Positions 32,909 to 42,364 are shown, counted from the first letter of the stretch. The stretch: 46,435 nucleotides of DNA from Nocardia brevicatena NBRC 12119 (GCF_000308495.1 NZ_BAFU01000048.1:1-46435); one strand, 5' to 3'. Notes: a model not told the origin generated them from the letters alone. Translations and numbers: made by a program.

Positions 32909-33515
32909 CCGCGAAGCTGCGCCGGCATGAGCGCGATCAGTATGTCCCAGAGTTCTTGGACTGGCCGGCCGCCATGGACAGTGAGTTGGAGCGGTTTCGC
33001 CGACGATGCTCCGGACATCGCTGCACTGGATGACCCGTTCCGCTGGGGCGGTTCGATTTGCCTCATTCGCGGTGCGCCACCCTCGGTCTTTTCGGCGCTG
33101 GGAAGTGGCCCAGTCTGGAAGTTCGCTGTTCTGCGGAACAGTAGGTACCCTGGCGCGAGGCAGAATGTCGGAATGGCGGGGCTATGAGGTCATGGGGGCA
33201 ATACACGAGGATCAGCGAGAATCGCGTGCGTGAACTGCAGTCGCCCGGCGATACTGGTTCCTCTCGCGGGAGACGCCCCGCGGTGCCAGGGCCACCGATC
33301 TTCAGTGCCCTGTATGTCCGTTCCGGGAGCAAGGTGGACTTGGTGGTCGAGGCTTTTGTAGGTGTCGGTCTCCGATATGGCATCGCTACCACCGGTTCCT
33401 TGAAGATCGTGTGTCCGATCGCGAGCGATGTCGGATTATTCCGTTTGCCTTCGCGTGCGCTTGCGCTGTCAGGGGTGAGTGAACGGGCTTTGCCGGCCGC
33501 TCGTCGAGGCGCCTC
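32909..33515. other. About 600-base region of decayed coding fragments
   Basis: Two short plus-strand stretches look like real protein in different frames: LRRHERDQYVPEFLDWPAAM (about 32916-32977) and GFADDAPDIAALDDPFRWGG (about 32996-33055). They may be parts of one frameshifted gene. A frame from 33184 to 33519 (111 codons) overlaps the next start by 4 bases, but its composition is not convincing. It may supply translational coupling only. I identify no family in either. Confidence 0.35.
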
Positions 33516-33956
33516 ATGACGCCGGGGCCTGTCGGCGAGGTCCGTCGGATCGTCGATCGGATTCTGGCAGTGCCGGACCGGTTCACGCCGGAGTCCGTCT
33601 CCGAGGCGTGCGCGGTCACGCTGTTCGAGGTGGCCTGCGGCAATCCTTATATGCGGGAGTTCGCGGCGTATCCGGAGGCGGGCTCGTTTTCTGCAATCAC
33701 CTTCCGCGGACCCGCGGTATCGGCGGATCGCCCGCCGGGCTTGGTGATCACGGATGCCTCGGCGGGGTGCCGGATCGCCCAGGCCGATCTCGCGAGCTGT
33801 TTCCGCCTTTCCTCCGAACAGGTCGGCGTCAATCCTCGGATACCGCCCGAGGGAGTCGTCTCGTTTTGGGAATCACACGGTCCCAGGACGCTGTATCTGC
33901 AGTTCACCGCCGGATCCAGAATGCTTCGCGCGATCAGCGTGCACGAGACGTCATGA
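33516..33956 (+). CDS. Hypothetical protein, candidate partner of the metallopeptidase-like protein
   Basis: 146 aa, ATG preceded by GAGG. The composition is that of a small soluble protein (EVRRIVDRILAVPDRFTPES, FEVACGNPYMREFAAYPEAG, VSFWESHGPRTLYLQF). I do not recognise the family. It overlaps the following gene by 4 bases (ATGA), so the two are surely made together. By analogy with secreted-toxin loci it could be a chaperone, loading factor or immunity protein; immunity genes more often follow the toxin, so chaperone-like is equally possible. Base composition is normal for the window, unlike the second half of its partner. Confidence 0.7.
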   Translation: MTPGPVGEVRRIVDRILAVPDRFTPESVSEACAVTLFEVACGNPYMREFAAYPEAGSFSAITFRGPAVSADRPPGLVITDASAGCRIAQADLASCFRLSSEQVGVNPRIPPEGVVSFWESHGPRTLYLQFTAGSRMLRAISVHETS

Positions 33957-34783
33957 GTTGGATCGCGCATCTCGCCAGGGAAATGACCCGCCATACCAGC
34001 AACCTGCTGGGGCGGGCCGGCGCGAGCGTCGCAACCCGCTACAGGGCCGACCGTGACAAGCTGCGCGGTGTGGCTTCCGGGGCGATCAATGCCGATCACC
34101 AGGATGCTTCGAGGATCCTGTGGAAGCGTGTTTCGAGGATCGTGTGGCCGATAACTGCCGCAGCGTGGGGCGACTTCCTCCTGGTAAGCGACAGTACCGA
34201 AGGTCAGTTGCCTGAATTATATGAGGGACCGGTCGAGGAAGTAGCGGCGCTTGTCGGAATGTCTCCCACGCTGACGGAAAACTTGCGTGAGCTCGACGCG
34301 GATGGATGGATCATTCGATGGGGACCGAAAGACAGCCTTTCTTCCACCGACGGAGAGGGAAAAGTGATCAATATCGACATCGGCGTGAGAGGAAATGACA
34401 AAGAGCTGGCAGCTATTCTCGCACATGAAACCGGACATGCACGCAAGAGTTCCGAAACGGTATATCATCCGGGAATGCCTCCACAAAAAGGAATGTCACG
34501 CGTGCAGTGGATCAAAGAACAAATATACTTTTCATTTTTGAATGAAGCCGCGGCTCAGATGGTATCCGCTCAGGTACGACAGGAGATTCTGGACAATGAC
34601 GGCCCGGATATTCCGCTTGATGATGCTGCCAAGGGTGCCTACAATAGTTATATTGCCGGAGAAATATCTCGGCAAGAAGCCCGCATCAAAATCGCAGACA
34701 GCATGAACAACCCGCGGAACGGCTGGTATCTATACTACTATGGTTTTTATCAAGAAAAATCGAAAGAATACTTCGGTGGCTAG
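33953..34783 (+). CDS. HExxH metallopeptidase-like protein, possible toxin/effector
   Basis: 276 aa, ATGA overlap with the upstream gene. Residues about 1-80 are basic and amphipathic with one weakly hydrophobic stretch (SRIVWPITAAAWGDFLLV). The C-terminal half has HETGH at 158-162 and NEAAAQM with Glu198, the spacing expected for a zincin with a downstream Glu ligand. This layout is shared with putative metallopeptidase domains found at the ends of polymorphic and type VII-secreted toxins. There is no signal peptide. From about 34200 the DNA becomes clearly AT-richer than the rest of the window (for example 34510-34550), pointing to recent transfer of the catalytic part. Target unknown. Confidence 0.75.
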   Translation: MSWIAHLAREMTRHTSNLLGRAGASVATRYRADRDKLRGVASGAINADHQDASRILWKRVSRIVWPITAAAWGDFLLVSDSTEGQLPELYEGPVEEVAALVGMSPTLTENLRELDADGWIIRWGPKDSLSSTDGEGKVINIDIGVRGNDKELAAILAHETGHARKSSETVYHPGMPPQKGMSRVQWIKEQIYFSFLNEAAAQMVSAQVRQEILDNDGPDIPLDDAAKGAYNSYIAGEISRQEARIKIADSMNNPRNGWYLYYYGFYQEKSKEYFGG

Positions 34784-34791
34784 TGTCCCGA

Positions 34792-34875
34792 GTCGTCAGT
34801 TCTTCGGATGTGAGTCGAATATGTTGCGGTCCAACCGTTTCGGATCAGGCGGTGGTCGGCTTCGCGCCGGGTGCG
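34792..34875 (+). repeat. Dispersed repeat, copy 2 (5' end of Ig-like secreted-protein gene)
   Basis: Matches 11303-11384 over about 80 bases, including the shared core GAGTCGAATATGTTGCGGTC. It starts within ten bases of the metallopeptidase stop codon. Confidence 0.8.
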
Positions 34876-35171
34876 CAGTGCAGGTGAAGGCCACGGTGGC
34901 GGGCAGTTCCGCGCTCGGTCTGGGCCGTGATATTCCGCCAGTGGAGTTCTGGGACGACCGGCACTTCCTCGGCACCATCACCCCGACGGTGAACCGCGCG
35001 ACGCCGACGACCGGACCCTCCCTCACCGCAACTGTCGACTGGACGCCCGCCACCACCGGACAACATGTGGTGCGGGCCAGGTACGTCGGTGGCAATTACA
35101 CGCCCGTATCGGAGGGTTCCACCACGGTGAACGTCGGTACCGGCATCAATCTCGGATCAGCCTGCCTGTAG
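34821..35171 (+). pseudogene. Deleted Ig-like-domain secreted protein with C-terminal domain retained
   Basis: From ATG 34821 the frame reads MLRSNRFG as in copy 1, then shifts: GSGGGRLRAGC is the out-of-frame version of QAVVGFAPGC. It next jumps into a mature domain: VKATVAGSSALGLG, VEFWDDRHFLGTITPTVN, TATVDWTPATTGQHVVRARY, VGGNYTPVSEGSTTVNV. The last part is a good bacterial Ig-like (Big_3/5-type) domain with the usual C-terminal tail. The signal peptide and everything between were deleted, so the product could not be secreted. With 11332-11540 it shows that this family has been duplicated and is decaying. Confidence 0.65.
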
Positions 35172-35299
35172 AGGCCGGCCGGCCCTCGGGATCGGTTGCC
35201 CCGTCACAAGCGCAGCGCCATATCCACGGTGCGGCGCAGCCGTGCGAGTTTTGCGTCTGCGATACGTCCGCATCGGGCCGACCGGCGTATCGAGCCGCA

Positions 35300-37762
35300 T
35301 CACCCCGGCCAGGTCCAGTTCGCCACCTCGGGGATGTCCTCGCCGTGCTCCCGGGTCCAGGTGCGGGCCCGTCTGCGGGCGTCCACCATCTCCTGGCGTA
35401 ATCCCGCGGCCTGCTCCCGCAGTGCGGGCACCCGGTCGATGACATCCATCACCAGGTGGTAGCGGTCCAGGTCGTTGAGCATGACCATATCGAACGGTGT
35501 CGTCGTGGTGCCGCGTTCCTTGTATCCGCGCACGTGCAGGCCCTCGTGGTTGGTCCGCCGGTAGGTGAGTCGGTGGATCAACCAGGGATAGCCGTGGAAG
35601 GCGAAGATCACCGGCGCGGTGCGGGTGAACAGGGTGTCGAACTCGCTGTCGGGTAGCCCGTGCGGGTGCTCCTCGCTCGGCAGCAGCCGCATCAGATCGA
35701 CGACATTGACCACCCGGATGCGCAACCACGGCAGCCGTTCCCGCAGAATCGCGGCGGCGGCGAGGGTTTCCAGCGTCGGGACATCACCGGCGCAGGCCAG
35801 TACGACATCGGGGGTGGTCGCCGTTTCGTCGTTGTGCCCGGCCCACTCCCAGATACCGGCCCCCCGCGCGCAGTGCAGCTCGGCGTCGGCCACCGAAAGC
35901 CAGTCGGCCTGTGGCTGTTTGCCGGCCACGACCACATTGACATAGTGGCGCGAGCGTAGGCAGTGGTCGAACGTGGACAGCAGGGTATTGGCGTCCGGCG
36001 GCAGGTATACCCGCACGATCTCGGCTTTCTTGTTGAGCACCACGTCGAGGAAACCGGGATCCTGGTGGGTGAACCCATTGTGGTCCTGGCGCCAGACATG
36101 CGACGACAGCAGATAGTTCAGGCTCGCGATGGGCCGCCGCCACGGTACCGCCGCGCTGGCGTCCAGCCATTTGGCGTGCTGGTTGAACATCGCGTCCACG
36201 ATATGGATGAACGCTTCGTAGCAGGTGAAAACGCCGTGCCGCCCGGTGAGCAGGTAACCTTCCAGTAGCCCCTGGCACATATGCTCGGACAGCACCTCGA
36301 TTACCCGTCCGGTGCGGTCGAGTCCCACGTCGAATTCGCCGATCTCGGCCTGCCAGTTGCGGCCGGTGACCTCGAGAATGGCCTGGAGTCGGTTGCTGGC
36401 CAGTTCGTCGGGGGCGAAGGTCAGGAAATTGTGCGGATTGCGTGCTGTCACCTCGCGCAGCCAGCCGCCGAGCACTCGGGTCGCCTCGTGGTGGCTCGCG
36501 CCCGGTGCGGGCACCGCCACCCCGAATTCGCGCCAGTCCGGCAGTCGCAGATCGCGAACCAGCGCGCCGCCGTTGCTCACCGGATTGGCGCTCATCCGTC
36601 GCTCGCCCACCGGAACGAGGCGGGCCAGCTCCGATACCGGGGCGCCCGTCTCGTCGAACAGCTCCTCGGGCCGATACGACTTCAACCACTGTTCCAACAC
36701 CGCACGGTGTTCGGCGTCGGTGCGTGCGGCGGGCAGCGGCACCTGATGGGCACGGAACGTTCCTTCCACCGGATCACCGTCGACCTGTGGCGGACAGGTC
36801 CATCCCTTGGGCGTGCGCAGCACGATCATCGGCCAGTGCGGGCGGTCGTGGTCACCATCCTCGCCGCGGGCGGCGCGCTGGATCTGCCCGATCCGTTCCA
36901 GGCAGGTGTCCATCGCGGCCGCGAATTGTTGGTGGACCGTCGCCGGGTCACGCCCCGCCACCAGGATGGGTTCGTACCCGTATCCGCGTAGCAGGGAATC
37001 CAATTCGGACTGCGGAATGCGGGCGAGCAGCGTGGGGTTGGCGATCTTGTATTCGTTGAGCGCCAGGATCGGCAGTACCGCGCCGTCACGGGCGGGGTTG
37101 AGGAACTTGTTCGCATGCCAGCTGGTCGCCAGCGGTCCGGTCTCGGCTTCGCCGTCGCCGACGACGCAGAACACCGTCAGATCCGGATTGTCCAGTGCGG
37201 CGCCGAAGGCGTGCAGCAGCGAATATCCCAGCTCACCACCTTCGTGGAACGAACCGGGCGTCTCCGGAGCACAGTGGCTGGGGACACCGCCGGGGTAGGA
37301 GAATTGGGCGAACAGCGCGCGCATGCCCTCGTAGTCCTGGGAGACGTGGCTGTAGAGCTCGGAGTAGGTGCCTTCCAGCCAGGCGCAGGCGTTCGGCCCC
37401 GGGCCGCCGTGCCCGGGACCGGCGACGAACACCGCGTGCAGGTCCCGCGCCACGATCGCACGGTTGGCGTGTACCCATACCAGGTTGAGGCCGGGCACCG
37501 TGCCGAAATGGCCGAGCAGCCGGGGTTTTATGTGCTCGGGCGCGAGTGGTTCGCGGACCATCGGGTTCGCCGTCAGATAGATCTGCCCGACCGCTAGATA
37601 GTTGGCCGCGCGCCACCACGCGTCGAGGTTTTCGAGTTCGTCCCTTTCCAACGGTCCGGGCACGTCGGAGAGGCGATACGGCCGCGGCGCGACCGAAATG
37701 CCACCCCGGCTGCCGACATTGTCGGCCGAAGTGTCGCCACCGGAACTCGCCAACTGGGTCAT
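35300..37762 (-). CDS. xfp: Phosphoketolase (Xfp)
   Basis: 820 aa, the usual length, ATG with AGGAGAG upstream on its strand. Family signatures are all present: [105 protein letters not shown] and [20 protein letters not shown]. It is a thiamine-diphosphate enzyme that cleaves xylulose-5-phosphate (and often fructose-6-phosphate) with phosphate to acetyl phosphate plus an aldose phosphate. No acetate kinase or phosphotransacetylase gene lies next to it in the window, although these are frequent partners. It appears monocistronic. A short extra copy of its 3' end lies at 32852. Confidence 0.95.
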   Translation of the reverse strand: MTQLASSGGDTSADNVGSRGGISVAPRPYRLSDVPGPLERDELENLDAWWRAANYLAVGQIYLTANPMVREPLAPEHIKPRLLGHFGTVPGLNLVWVHANRAIVARDLHAVFVAGPGHGGPGPNACAWLEGTYSELYSHVSQDYEGMRALFAQFSYPGGVPSHCAPETPGSFHEGGELGYSLLHAFGAALDNPDLTVFCVVGDGEAETGPLATSWHANKFLNPARDGAVLPILALNEYKIANPTLLARIPQSELDSLLRGYGYEPILVAGRDPATVHQQFAAAMDTCLERIGQIQRAARGEDGDHDRPHWPMIVLRTPKGWTCPPQVDGDPVEGTFRAHQVPLPAARTDAEHRAVLEQWLKSYRPEELFDETGAPVSELARLVPVGERRMSANPVSNGGALVRDLRLPDWREFGVAVPAPGASHHEATRVLGGWLREVTARNPHNFLTFAPDELASNRLQAILEVTGRNWQAEIGEFDVGLDRTGRVIEVLSEHMCQGLLEGYLLTGRHGVFTCYEAFIHIVDAMFNQHAKWLDASAAVPWRRPIASLNYLLSSHVWRQDHNGFTHQDPGFLDVVLNKKAEIVRVYLPPDANTLLSTFDHCLRSRHYVNVVVAGKQPQADWLSVADAELHCARGAGIWEWAGHNDETATTPDVVLACAGDVPTLETLAAAAILRERLPWLRIRVVNVVDLMRLLPSEEHPHGLPDSEFDTLFTRTAPVIFAFHGYPWLIHRLTYRRTNHEGLHVRGYKERGTTTTPFDMVMLNDLDRYHLVMDVIDRVPALREQAAGLRQEMVDARRRARTWTREHGEDIPEVANWTWPG

Positions 37763-37890
37763 ACGCCGACTCTCCTCGGATTCGGGTTACCGACGGATGG
37801 AGAATTCCCCGCAAGGCTACCGGCATTCACGGACTCGTCGTCGGAGTCCGGGCCGACGGCCCTGCCGTGATGGGGGACCGTTACGCCGGC

Positions 37891-38735
37891 TCAGGCGTTA
37901 TCGGCCCGCGCCGCGGTGGCCGCCAGTGTGGTGTACGGCAGGGTGAAACCGCCCCCGACCTTGTCGACGGCGGCCCCGACGGCGTCCAGGACCTCTGCCA
38001 GCTTGTCCGGCGGGAGCTGGGTGAGGGCGCCGGTGGTGGGGAGATGATCCAGCCATTCGTCGCGGGTGTAGGACTGCTCCCAGTCGAACCGCCACTGCTC
38101 CGGATCCCCGAATCCACCCGCCTGTCGGATCCTGTCGGCGGCCTTGGCGAACATCGCCTGGTAGATCTGCATGGCGGTCATGGATTTCCGGTCACCGCCC
38201 GTCGCCGGGAGGCGCAACGGCGAGTCGGGCACCGCTCGCCGGTAGGCCGCGGCGAGGGCTTCCGTGACCTCGGCCGGGGCGTCGAATACATGCCCGAACA
38301 CCGCCAGGCGGCCGCCGGGTCGCAGAATCCGCGCCGCTTTGGCCACCCCTTCGACCGGGTCGACCCAGTGCCATGCTGCCCCGCGACGACGGCGTCGAAC
38401 ATGCGGTTCGCGGGATCCCACGCTTCGAAGGTGGACACCTCCACCTCGATGCCGGTCCGTCGAGCGAACTCGGCCATTCGCGCGTCGGGGTCCACGCCGA
38501 GCACCGTACAGCCGGCCGCCTGGAACTGACGGGCCTCGATACCGGTGCCGCAGCCGACGTCGAGTACGTCGAGGCCGGGTGCGGCGGCGATGATCCGTTC
38601 CACCAGTGCGTCGGGATAGCGGGGCCGGGCCCGGTCGTAACGCTCGGGGTCCACCCCGAACGATTCGGCCATCCGCCGGTGCTCGTGCGGTTCCCGATAG
38701 GGAGGACGGGAGCGGCCATGGGATAGAGTGGGCAT
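37891..38735 (-). pseudogene. SAM-dependent methyltransferase with a one-base frameshift
   Basis: The N-terminal frame has PERYDRARPRYPDALVERII, the SAM motif LDVLDVGCGTGIEARQFQAA and STFEAWDPANRMFDAVVAGQ. It then loses sense, while the other frame resumes at once with AWHWVDPVEGVAKAARILRP, GGRLAVFGHVF and continues to the stop at 37891. Together they make a class I methyltransferase of about 280 aa (UbiE/Methyltransf_11 type). One missing C near 38375 on the plus strand explains the break. Either a recent mutation or a sequencing error. The ATG at 38735 lies inside the 40-bp palindrome, so the true start could be the later MAESFGVDPE. Confidence 0.75.
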
Positions 38736-38765
38736 GCGCCCACCATAGTGGGCGCATGCCCACTC
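38726..38765. promoter_or_regulatory. 40-bp perfect palindrome between methyltransferase and TetR genes
   Basis: Two perfect 18-base arms (38726-38743 and 38748-38765) flank CATA. Each arm contains the near-palindrome TGGGCATGCGCCCA, so two TetR-size half-operators are nested in one. It covers the methyltransferase ATG and sits 35 bases before the TetR start, fitting an autoregulatory operator. Confidence 0.75.
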
Positions 38766-38799
38766 GGCAAGGGATCCGAGAGATATGAAAGGAGGCGCG

Positions 38800-39402
38800 G
38801 TGCCTACCGGGGTGCACATCCGCGACGCGCGCCAACAGTTGTTCGCCGCCGCCGAACGTGTCCTGCTGCGCGAGGGGCCGAGCGCGCTGACCAGCCGGGC
38901 GGTCACCACCGAGTCGGGTGTCGCCAAAGGAGTCCTGCACCGGCACTTCGCCGACTTCGATGCCTTCCTCGTCGAACTCGTACAAGACCGCATCGCCCGG
39001 CTCGAGGACCAGGCCGTCGCCCTGCGTCGATCCGCCGGGACCGGCACCGTCGCCACCAACCTCACCGACGCGCTGATGAACCTGTTCGACGCGGTCGCCG
39101 TGGCGATCGTCGGGCTCGTCGTCTTCCGGGACGAGCTGCGTGCCCGGCTGAGAAAGACCGGTCCGGCCCGAGGGATCCCGGTCCTGGCCGAGGCCGGCAC
39201 CATGCTCGCCCGCTATCTGGCCGACGAGCGTGAGCTGGGGCGCATCGCCGCCGACGCCGATGTCGACTCGCTGGCACTCTCGCTGATCGGGGTCGGACAC
39301 CTGCTGTTCGCGGATCGGCAGGGCGCCCCGCCGGATACCGATGCCGTTGGCAATGTCGTCACCACGGTTATCGCGGATGTCGTGCAGAGACGGCTGCTGT
39401 AG
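38800..39402 (+). CDS. TetR family transcriptional regulator
   Basis: 200 aa from the GTG at 38800, chosen because AAAGGAGG lies four bases upstream; an ATG at 38785 would place this site inside the coding region. A TetR DNA-binding domain has the helix-turn-helix SRAVTTESGVAKGVLHRHFA. The C-terminal domain is helical with no recognised ligand signature. It is divergent from the frameshifted methyltransferase across a 40-bp perfect palindrome, so it probably represses that gene and itself. If the methyltransferase is dead, the regulator has lost its local target. Confidence 0.9.
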   Translation: MPTGVHIRDARQQLFAAAERVLLREGPSALTSRAVTTESGVAKGVLHRHFADFDAFLVELVQDRIARLEDQAVALRRSAGTGTVATNLTDALMNLFDAVAVAIVGLVVFRDELRARLRKTGPARGIPVLAEAGTMLARYLADERELGRIAADADVDSLALSLIGVGHLLFADRQGAPPDTDAVGNVVTTVIADVVQRRLL

Positions 39403-39467
39403 CGCCGAGTGGCCGGCCACTCCAGGGAAGGTGGCGAACAGGCCCGCTCGATTATGGTGAGGCGGTG

Positions 39468-40439
39468 ATGGCACTCGAGCCGGGGGAGCAGTTCGCGGGC
39501 TTCGTCGTGCGGGCCCGGCTGGGGCATGGCGGCAGCAGCGAGGTGTATCTGGCCGAGGACCCGCAACGATCACTGCCCGTGTCGCTGAAGATCCTGGGTC
39601 CGGTCGACAGCCGGTCACCCGAGGCGCGGGCACGGTTCATGCACGAGTTCGACATCCTGTCCGCGCTGCGGCATCCCGCCATCGTGCGGATGTACGCGCA
39701 CGGTGAAACCGACGGCAGGCTGTGGTCGGCGCGCGAGTACGTGGCGGGTACGACGGGATCCATGGTGGTGCGGATGCCGTGGCAGCGCCCGGATCTGCGA
39801 CGCGCGCTCCACATGTTGACCCAGGTCGCCGCGGGTCTGGACTTCGCGCACGCCAACGGCGTGGTCCATCTCGATATCAAACCGGCGAATGTGTTGGTGG
39901 GCGCCGACGAACCCGCGACGGTGAAGATCTCGGACTTCGATCAGGCCCGATGGTTACACCGGCCCGAACCACCTCTGGCCACCAACGGTTTCATCGTCGT
40001 ATCGGTGCCGTATGCCGCGCCGGAACTGCTGCGGGCGGACACGGTATCGCCGGCGACGGACCAATACGCACTGGCCTGTTCGGCCATCGAGCTGCTCACC
40101 GGCCGCCCACCCTTCCCCCGCGCGAATCTCATGGCCACCGCGCAGGCCCACCTGCACGATCGGCCGCCCGAGATCTCCGAGCGCCAACACTGGATTCCAT
40201 CCGAGGTCGACGAGATCCTGCACCGGTCACTCGCCAAGGACCCCCATACCCGCTACGACTCGTGCGCCGAACCCATACGCCTGCTCGTCGAGGCGCTCCA
40301 TGACATCGACCTCCGCGCCCTCGCCCCGTTACGGAACCGGCTGAAAGCGGCATTCACTCGATCGCGCCTCCCGAAAGCCGTCTTCGGCGGGCCCGGAGAG
40401 GAGACGACCGGGACACGGGCGAGGTCCGGCACGCAATAG
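39468..40439 (+). CDS. Cytosolic serine/threonine protein kinase with atypical catalytic motifs
   Basis: 323 aa from ATG 39468, with GAGG upstream (GTG one codon earlier is possible). Kinase subdomains: Gly-rich loop RLGHGGSSEVYLAE, Lys41 in VSLKIL, Glu60, the catalytic loop HLDIKPANVLV with Asp136, SVPYAAPELL and DQYALACSAIELLTGRPPF. Two departures are visible: HRD is HLD, making it a non-RD kinase, and DFG is DFD (156-158). Both catalytic Asp residues remain, so activity is possible. After the domain there is only a short basic tail, with no transmembrane helix or extracellular sensor, unlike most actinobacterial PknB-type kinases. No partner or substrate gene is adjacent. Confidence 0.88.
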   Translation: MALEPGEQFAGFVVRARLGHGGSSEVYLAEDPQRSLPVSLKILGPVDSRSPEARARFMHEFDILSALRHPAIVRMYAHGETDGRLWSAREYVAGTTGSMVVRMPWQRPDLRRALHMLTQVAAGLDFAHANGVVHLDIKPANVLVGADEPATVKISDFDQARWLHRPEPPLATNGFIVVSVPYAAPELLRADTVSPATDQYALACSAIELLTGRPPFPRANLMATAQAHLHDRPPEISERQHWIPSEVDEILHRSLAKDPHTRYDSCAEPIRLLVEALHDIDLRALAPLRNRLKAAFTRSRLPKAVFGGPGEETTGTRARSGTQ

Positions 40440-40564
40440 GAGGCTCACCGGCGGGCGGATACGGCTCACACGTAGTATCGCCGCCAGTTCCGCCGCGAAT
40501 CGGCCCCGGGCCTGTGCCGGATGCGGGCGACGGTGGCGGTCGCTCTCCCGCCGGGCGCGTTGTG

Positions 40565-40592
40565 CGGCAGCGCACCGCGCGGTGCGCTGCCG
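40565..40592. terminator. Hairpin terminator downstream of the kinase gene
   Basis: A 28-bp perfect palindrome (14-base arms CGGCAGCGCACCGC and its complement) is followed directly by TTTCC. It lies between the kinase and MarR genes, whose 3' ends converge, and probably serves both. Confidence 0.6.
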
Positions 40593-40713
40593 TTTCCTCG
40601 AACATTCCATAATGTCGATGGGGGACCGGCGTGTTCGAATGCCGCTCGCTCGCGCGATTTGCGGATATGCCTGCGGCGGTGGTCGGCGCAGCACGTCGGC
40701 AATGACATCCGGG

Positions 40714-41208
40714 TCACTCGCGGGAATGCGGAGTGGCTTCTGCGCCTGTGCCGGATCCGGCCTTCCCTCGGTCGAGGTTGTTGTTGAGCCGGGTCAGCAG
40801 TCCTTCGAGGGTTCGGATTTCGGCGGCGCTGAATCCGGCGACAGCCCGCCTGTTGAGTTCGTCCAGCTGCCGGCGGGCCGCGGTCGAATGCGCAGCGGCT
40901 TCGTCGGTGAGCGTGATCATCCGGCTGCGTGCGTCGCGGGGATTCGGTGTGCGGTGGATCAGCCTGTCCCGGTGCATCCGGGTGAGTAGTTGGGCCATGG
41001 AGGGCTGCTCGATGCCGGTGGCCTCGGCCAGCTCCTTCTGGGTCAGTTCGGCGCCGTCACGCAGCAAGGCCAGGACCGGGACCTGAGCGTACCGCAACCC
41101 CAGGGGCCGGAGCGCGGCGTCTCCGTCGCGTGCGAGCGTGCGCGCTGCGCGGTTGATCAGCCGGACCGTGCCGGGCATCGATGTGGTGTCCATGACACTA
41201 TTTTGCAT
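40714..41208 (-). CDS. MarR family transcriptional regulator
   Basis: 164 aa from the ATG at 41208 (AGGG just upstream); the Met of MDTTSMPG at 41193 is an alternative. A winged-helix MarR core is clear: LRYAQVPVLALLRDGAELTQ, KELAEATGIEQPSMAQLLTR, MHRDRLIHRTPNPRDARSRM and ITLTDEAAAH. It is divergent from a broken FAD monooxygenase gene, and the spacer carries repeated ATAGGA/TCCTAT elements. It would have repressed that gene in response to an aromatic ligand. With the monooxygenase dead, only autoregulation may be left. Confidence 0.9.
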   Translation of the reverse strand: MQNSVMDTTSMPGTVRLINRAARTLARDGDAALRPLGLRYAQVPVLALLRDGAELTQKELAEATGIEQPSMAQLLTRMHRDRLIHRTPNPRDARSRMITLTDEAAAHSTAARRQLDELNRRAVAGFSAAEIRTLEGLLTRLNNNLDRGKAGSGTGAEATPHSRE

Positions 41209-42018
41209 AGGACCCTATATAAAGTTACATGGGATCCTATTCAACTCTGATATTTCGACATCACAGGCTCGAGTCGTCATTGCGGGCGCCGGCCCGACCG
41301 GCCTTATGCTCGCCGCCGAATTGCGACTCGCAGGAATCGAAGTCGTCGTGGTGGAGCGGCGCCCGACAGGCACCATCGGCGAGTCGCGCGCACCCGGCAT
41401 CAACGCTCGTAGCGCCGAGATCTTCGCCCAACGCGGGCTGATCGAAGAGTTCCTCGGCCGCGGCAAGAACCTGACCGCCGTCCTGTTCTCCGGCATCCCG
41501 ATGAACCCGCACCAGTTCGATCCGGACCGGCCCGCCGCGCTGATCCTGCCGCAGCACGAAACCGAGCGAATCCTCACCGCACGCGCGGCCGAACTCGGCG
41601 CCAGTATCGTGTGGTCGACCGCCGTGGTGAGCCTGCGCCAGGACGACGACGGGGTCGCGGTCCTGCTCGATGGGCCGGCCCGGCTTCGATCCGCGCCGAC
41701 TACCTCTTCGGCTGCGACGGTGGGCACAGCGCCGTGCGCAAGACCTGCGACATTCCGTTCCCCGGCGACGAGCCGGTCTCGTTCTGGGTGGTCGGCGACG
41801 TGCGGTTGGACTCCCCGCCCGACGGCAACGGTGTCTTCGGCCGCAACGAACGCATCGGCACCTACCAGATCTCGCGGGTCGAACCGGGGTGGTTCCGTCT
41901 GAGCCCGATGCGCGCGACACCCCCGGCCGGCCGCTCCGCACCGGTCACCCCGGACGAATTGCGTGAGGCCATGCGCGACGGACTGGGCACCGATTACGGC
42001 CTGCGCGAAGCGCGGTGA
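41192..42018 (+). pseudogene. FAD-dependent aromatic monooxygenase, frameshifted and truncated
   Basis: The frame has the FAD motif ARVVIAGAGPTGLMLAAELR, ERRPTGTIGESRAPGINARS and LPQHETERILTARAAELGA, then breaks at about 41680. The next frame continues IRADYLFGCDGGHSAVRKTC and GDEPVSFWVVGDVRLDSPPD to a stop at 42018. The C-terminal third with the GDAAH motif is missing. The only in-frame ATG (41192) overlaps the divergent MarR gene, so the original start may also be gone. The family is the PHBH/rifampicin-monooxygenase-like hydroxylases. It was presumably the target of the divergent MarR regulator. Confidence 0.75.
41207..41240. promoter_or_regulatory. Candidate MarR operators
   Basis: ATAGGACCCTAT (41207-41218) is a dyad with 5-base arms. 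The related element GGGATCCTAT (41231-41240) repeats it in inverse form about two helical turns away. The first covers the MarR start and ribosome site, so binding would block its own expression. Confidence 0.5.
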
Positions 42019-42143
42019 CCGCCGCGCTCACCCGATGGCTCGGCGTGGCCGAGACATTCGTCGGCACACCGACATCCGACGCCACCGTGCGGTGATCGAG
42101 CCGCCAAGGCTCTAAGCCCGCGCCCTACTCGACATCGCCACCG

Positions 42144-42362
42144 CTACAGGCGGCCCAGGCGCCGGGGCAGCCCCTCGTCGGACATCCGCGTGTACTTGGC
42201 CAAGCTGCACACCGACGCATGTCCCGAAAGCTTCGCCAACGCCGGTGTCGACGCACCCACTTCCGCGGCGTGTGTCAACTCGGAGTGCCACAATCGGTGC
42301 AGCGTGTATGGGCCGTCGCCGAGGCGCTGGTTGCGGAGCAGCAGCCGTGGTGACCGGCCGCT
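42144..42362 (-). pseudogene. C-terminal remnant of a tyrosine recombinase (integrase)
   Basis: The minus strand reads GPYTLHRLWHSELTHAAEVG, then ASTPALAKLSGHASVCSLAK and YTRMSDEGLPRRLGRL to a stop at 42144. This matches the end of phage-type integrases: the HxxRH box, the second active-site His in SGH and the tyrosine nucleophile in KYTR. The box reads H-R-L-W-H, with Trp where the catalytic Arg is expected. The N-terminal half is absent here. It follows directly behind the squalene-synthase-type gene. Confidence 0.65.
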
Positions 42363-42364
42363 GC

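Noticed and set aside
33118-33137. Similarity between GAAGTTCGCTGTTCTGCGGA here and GAAATTCGCTGTTCTGCCGG at 45701-45720
   Set aside because: 17 of 20 matching bases could mark insertion-sequence ends, but the match does not extend and no terminal repeat partner was found.
38768-39633. Upstream extension of the methyltransferase C-terminal frame on the minus strand
   Set aside because: It is antisense to the TetR gene; the real N-terminus lies in another frame starting at or after 38735.
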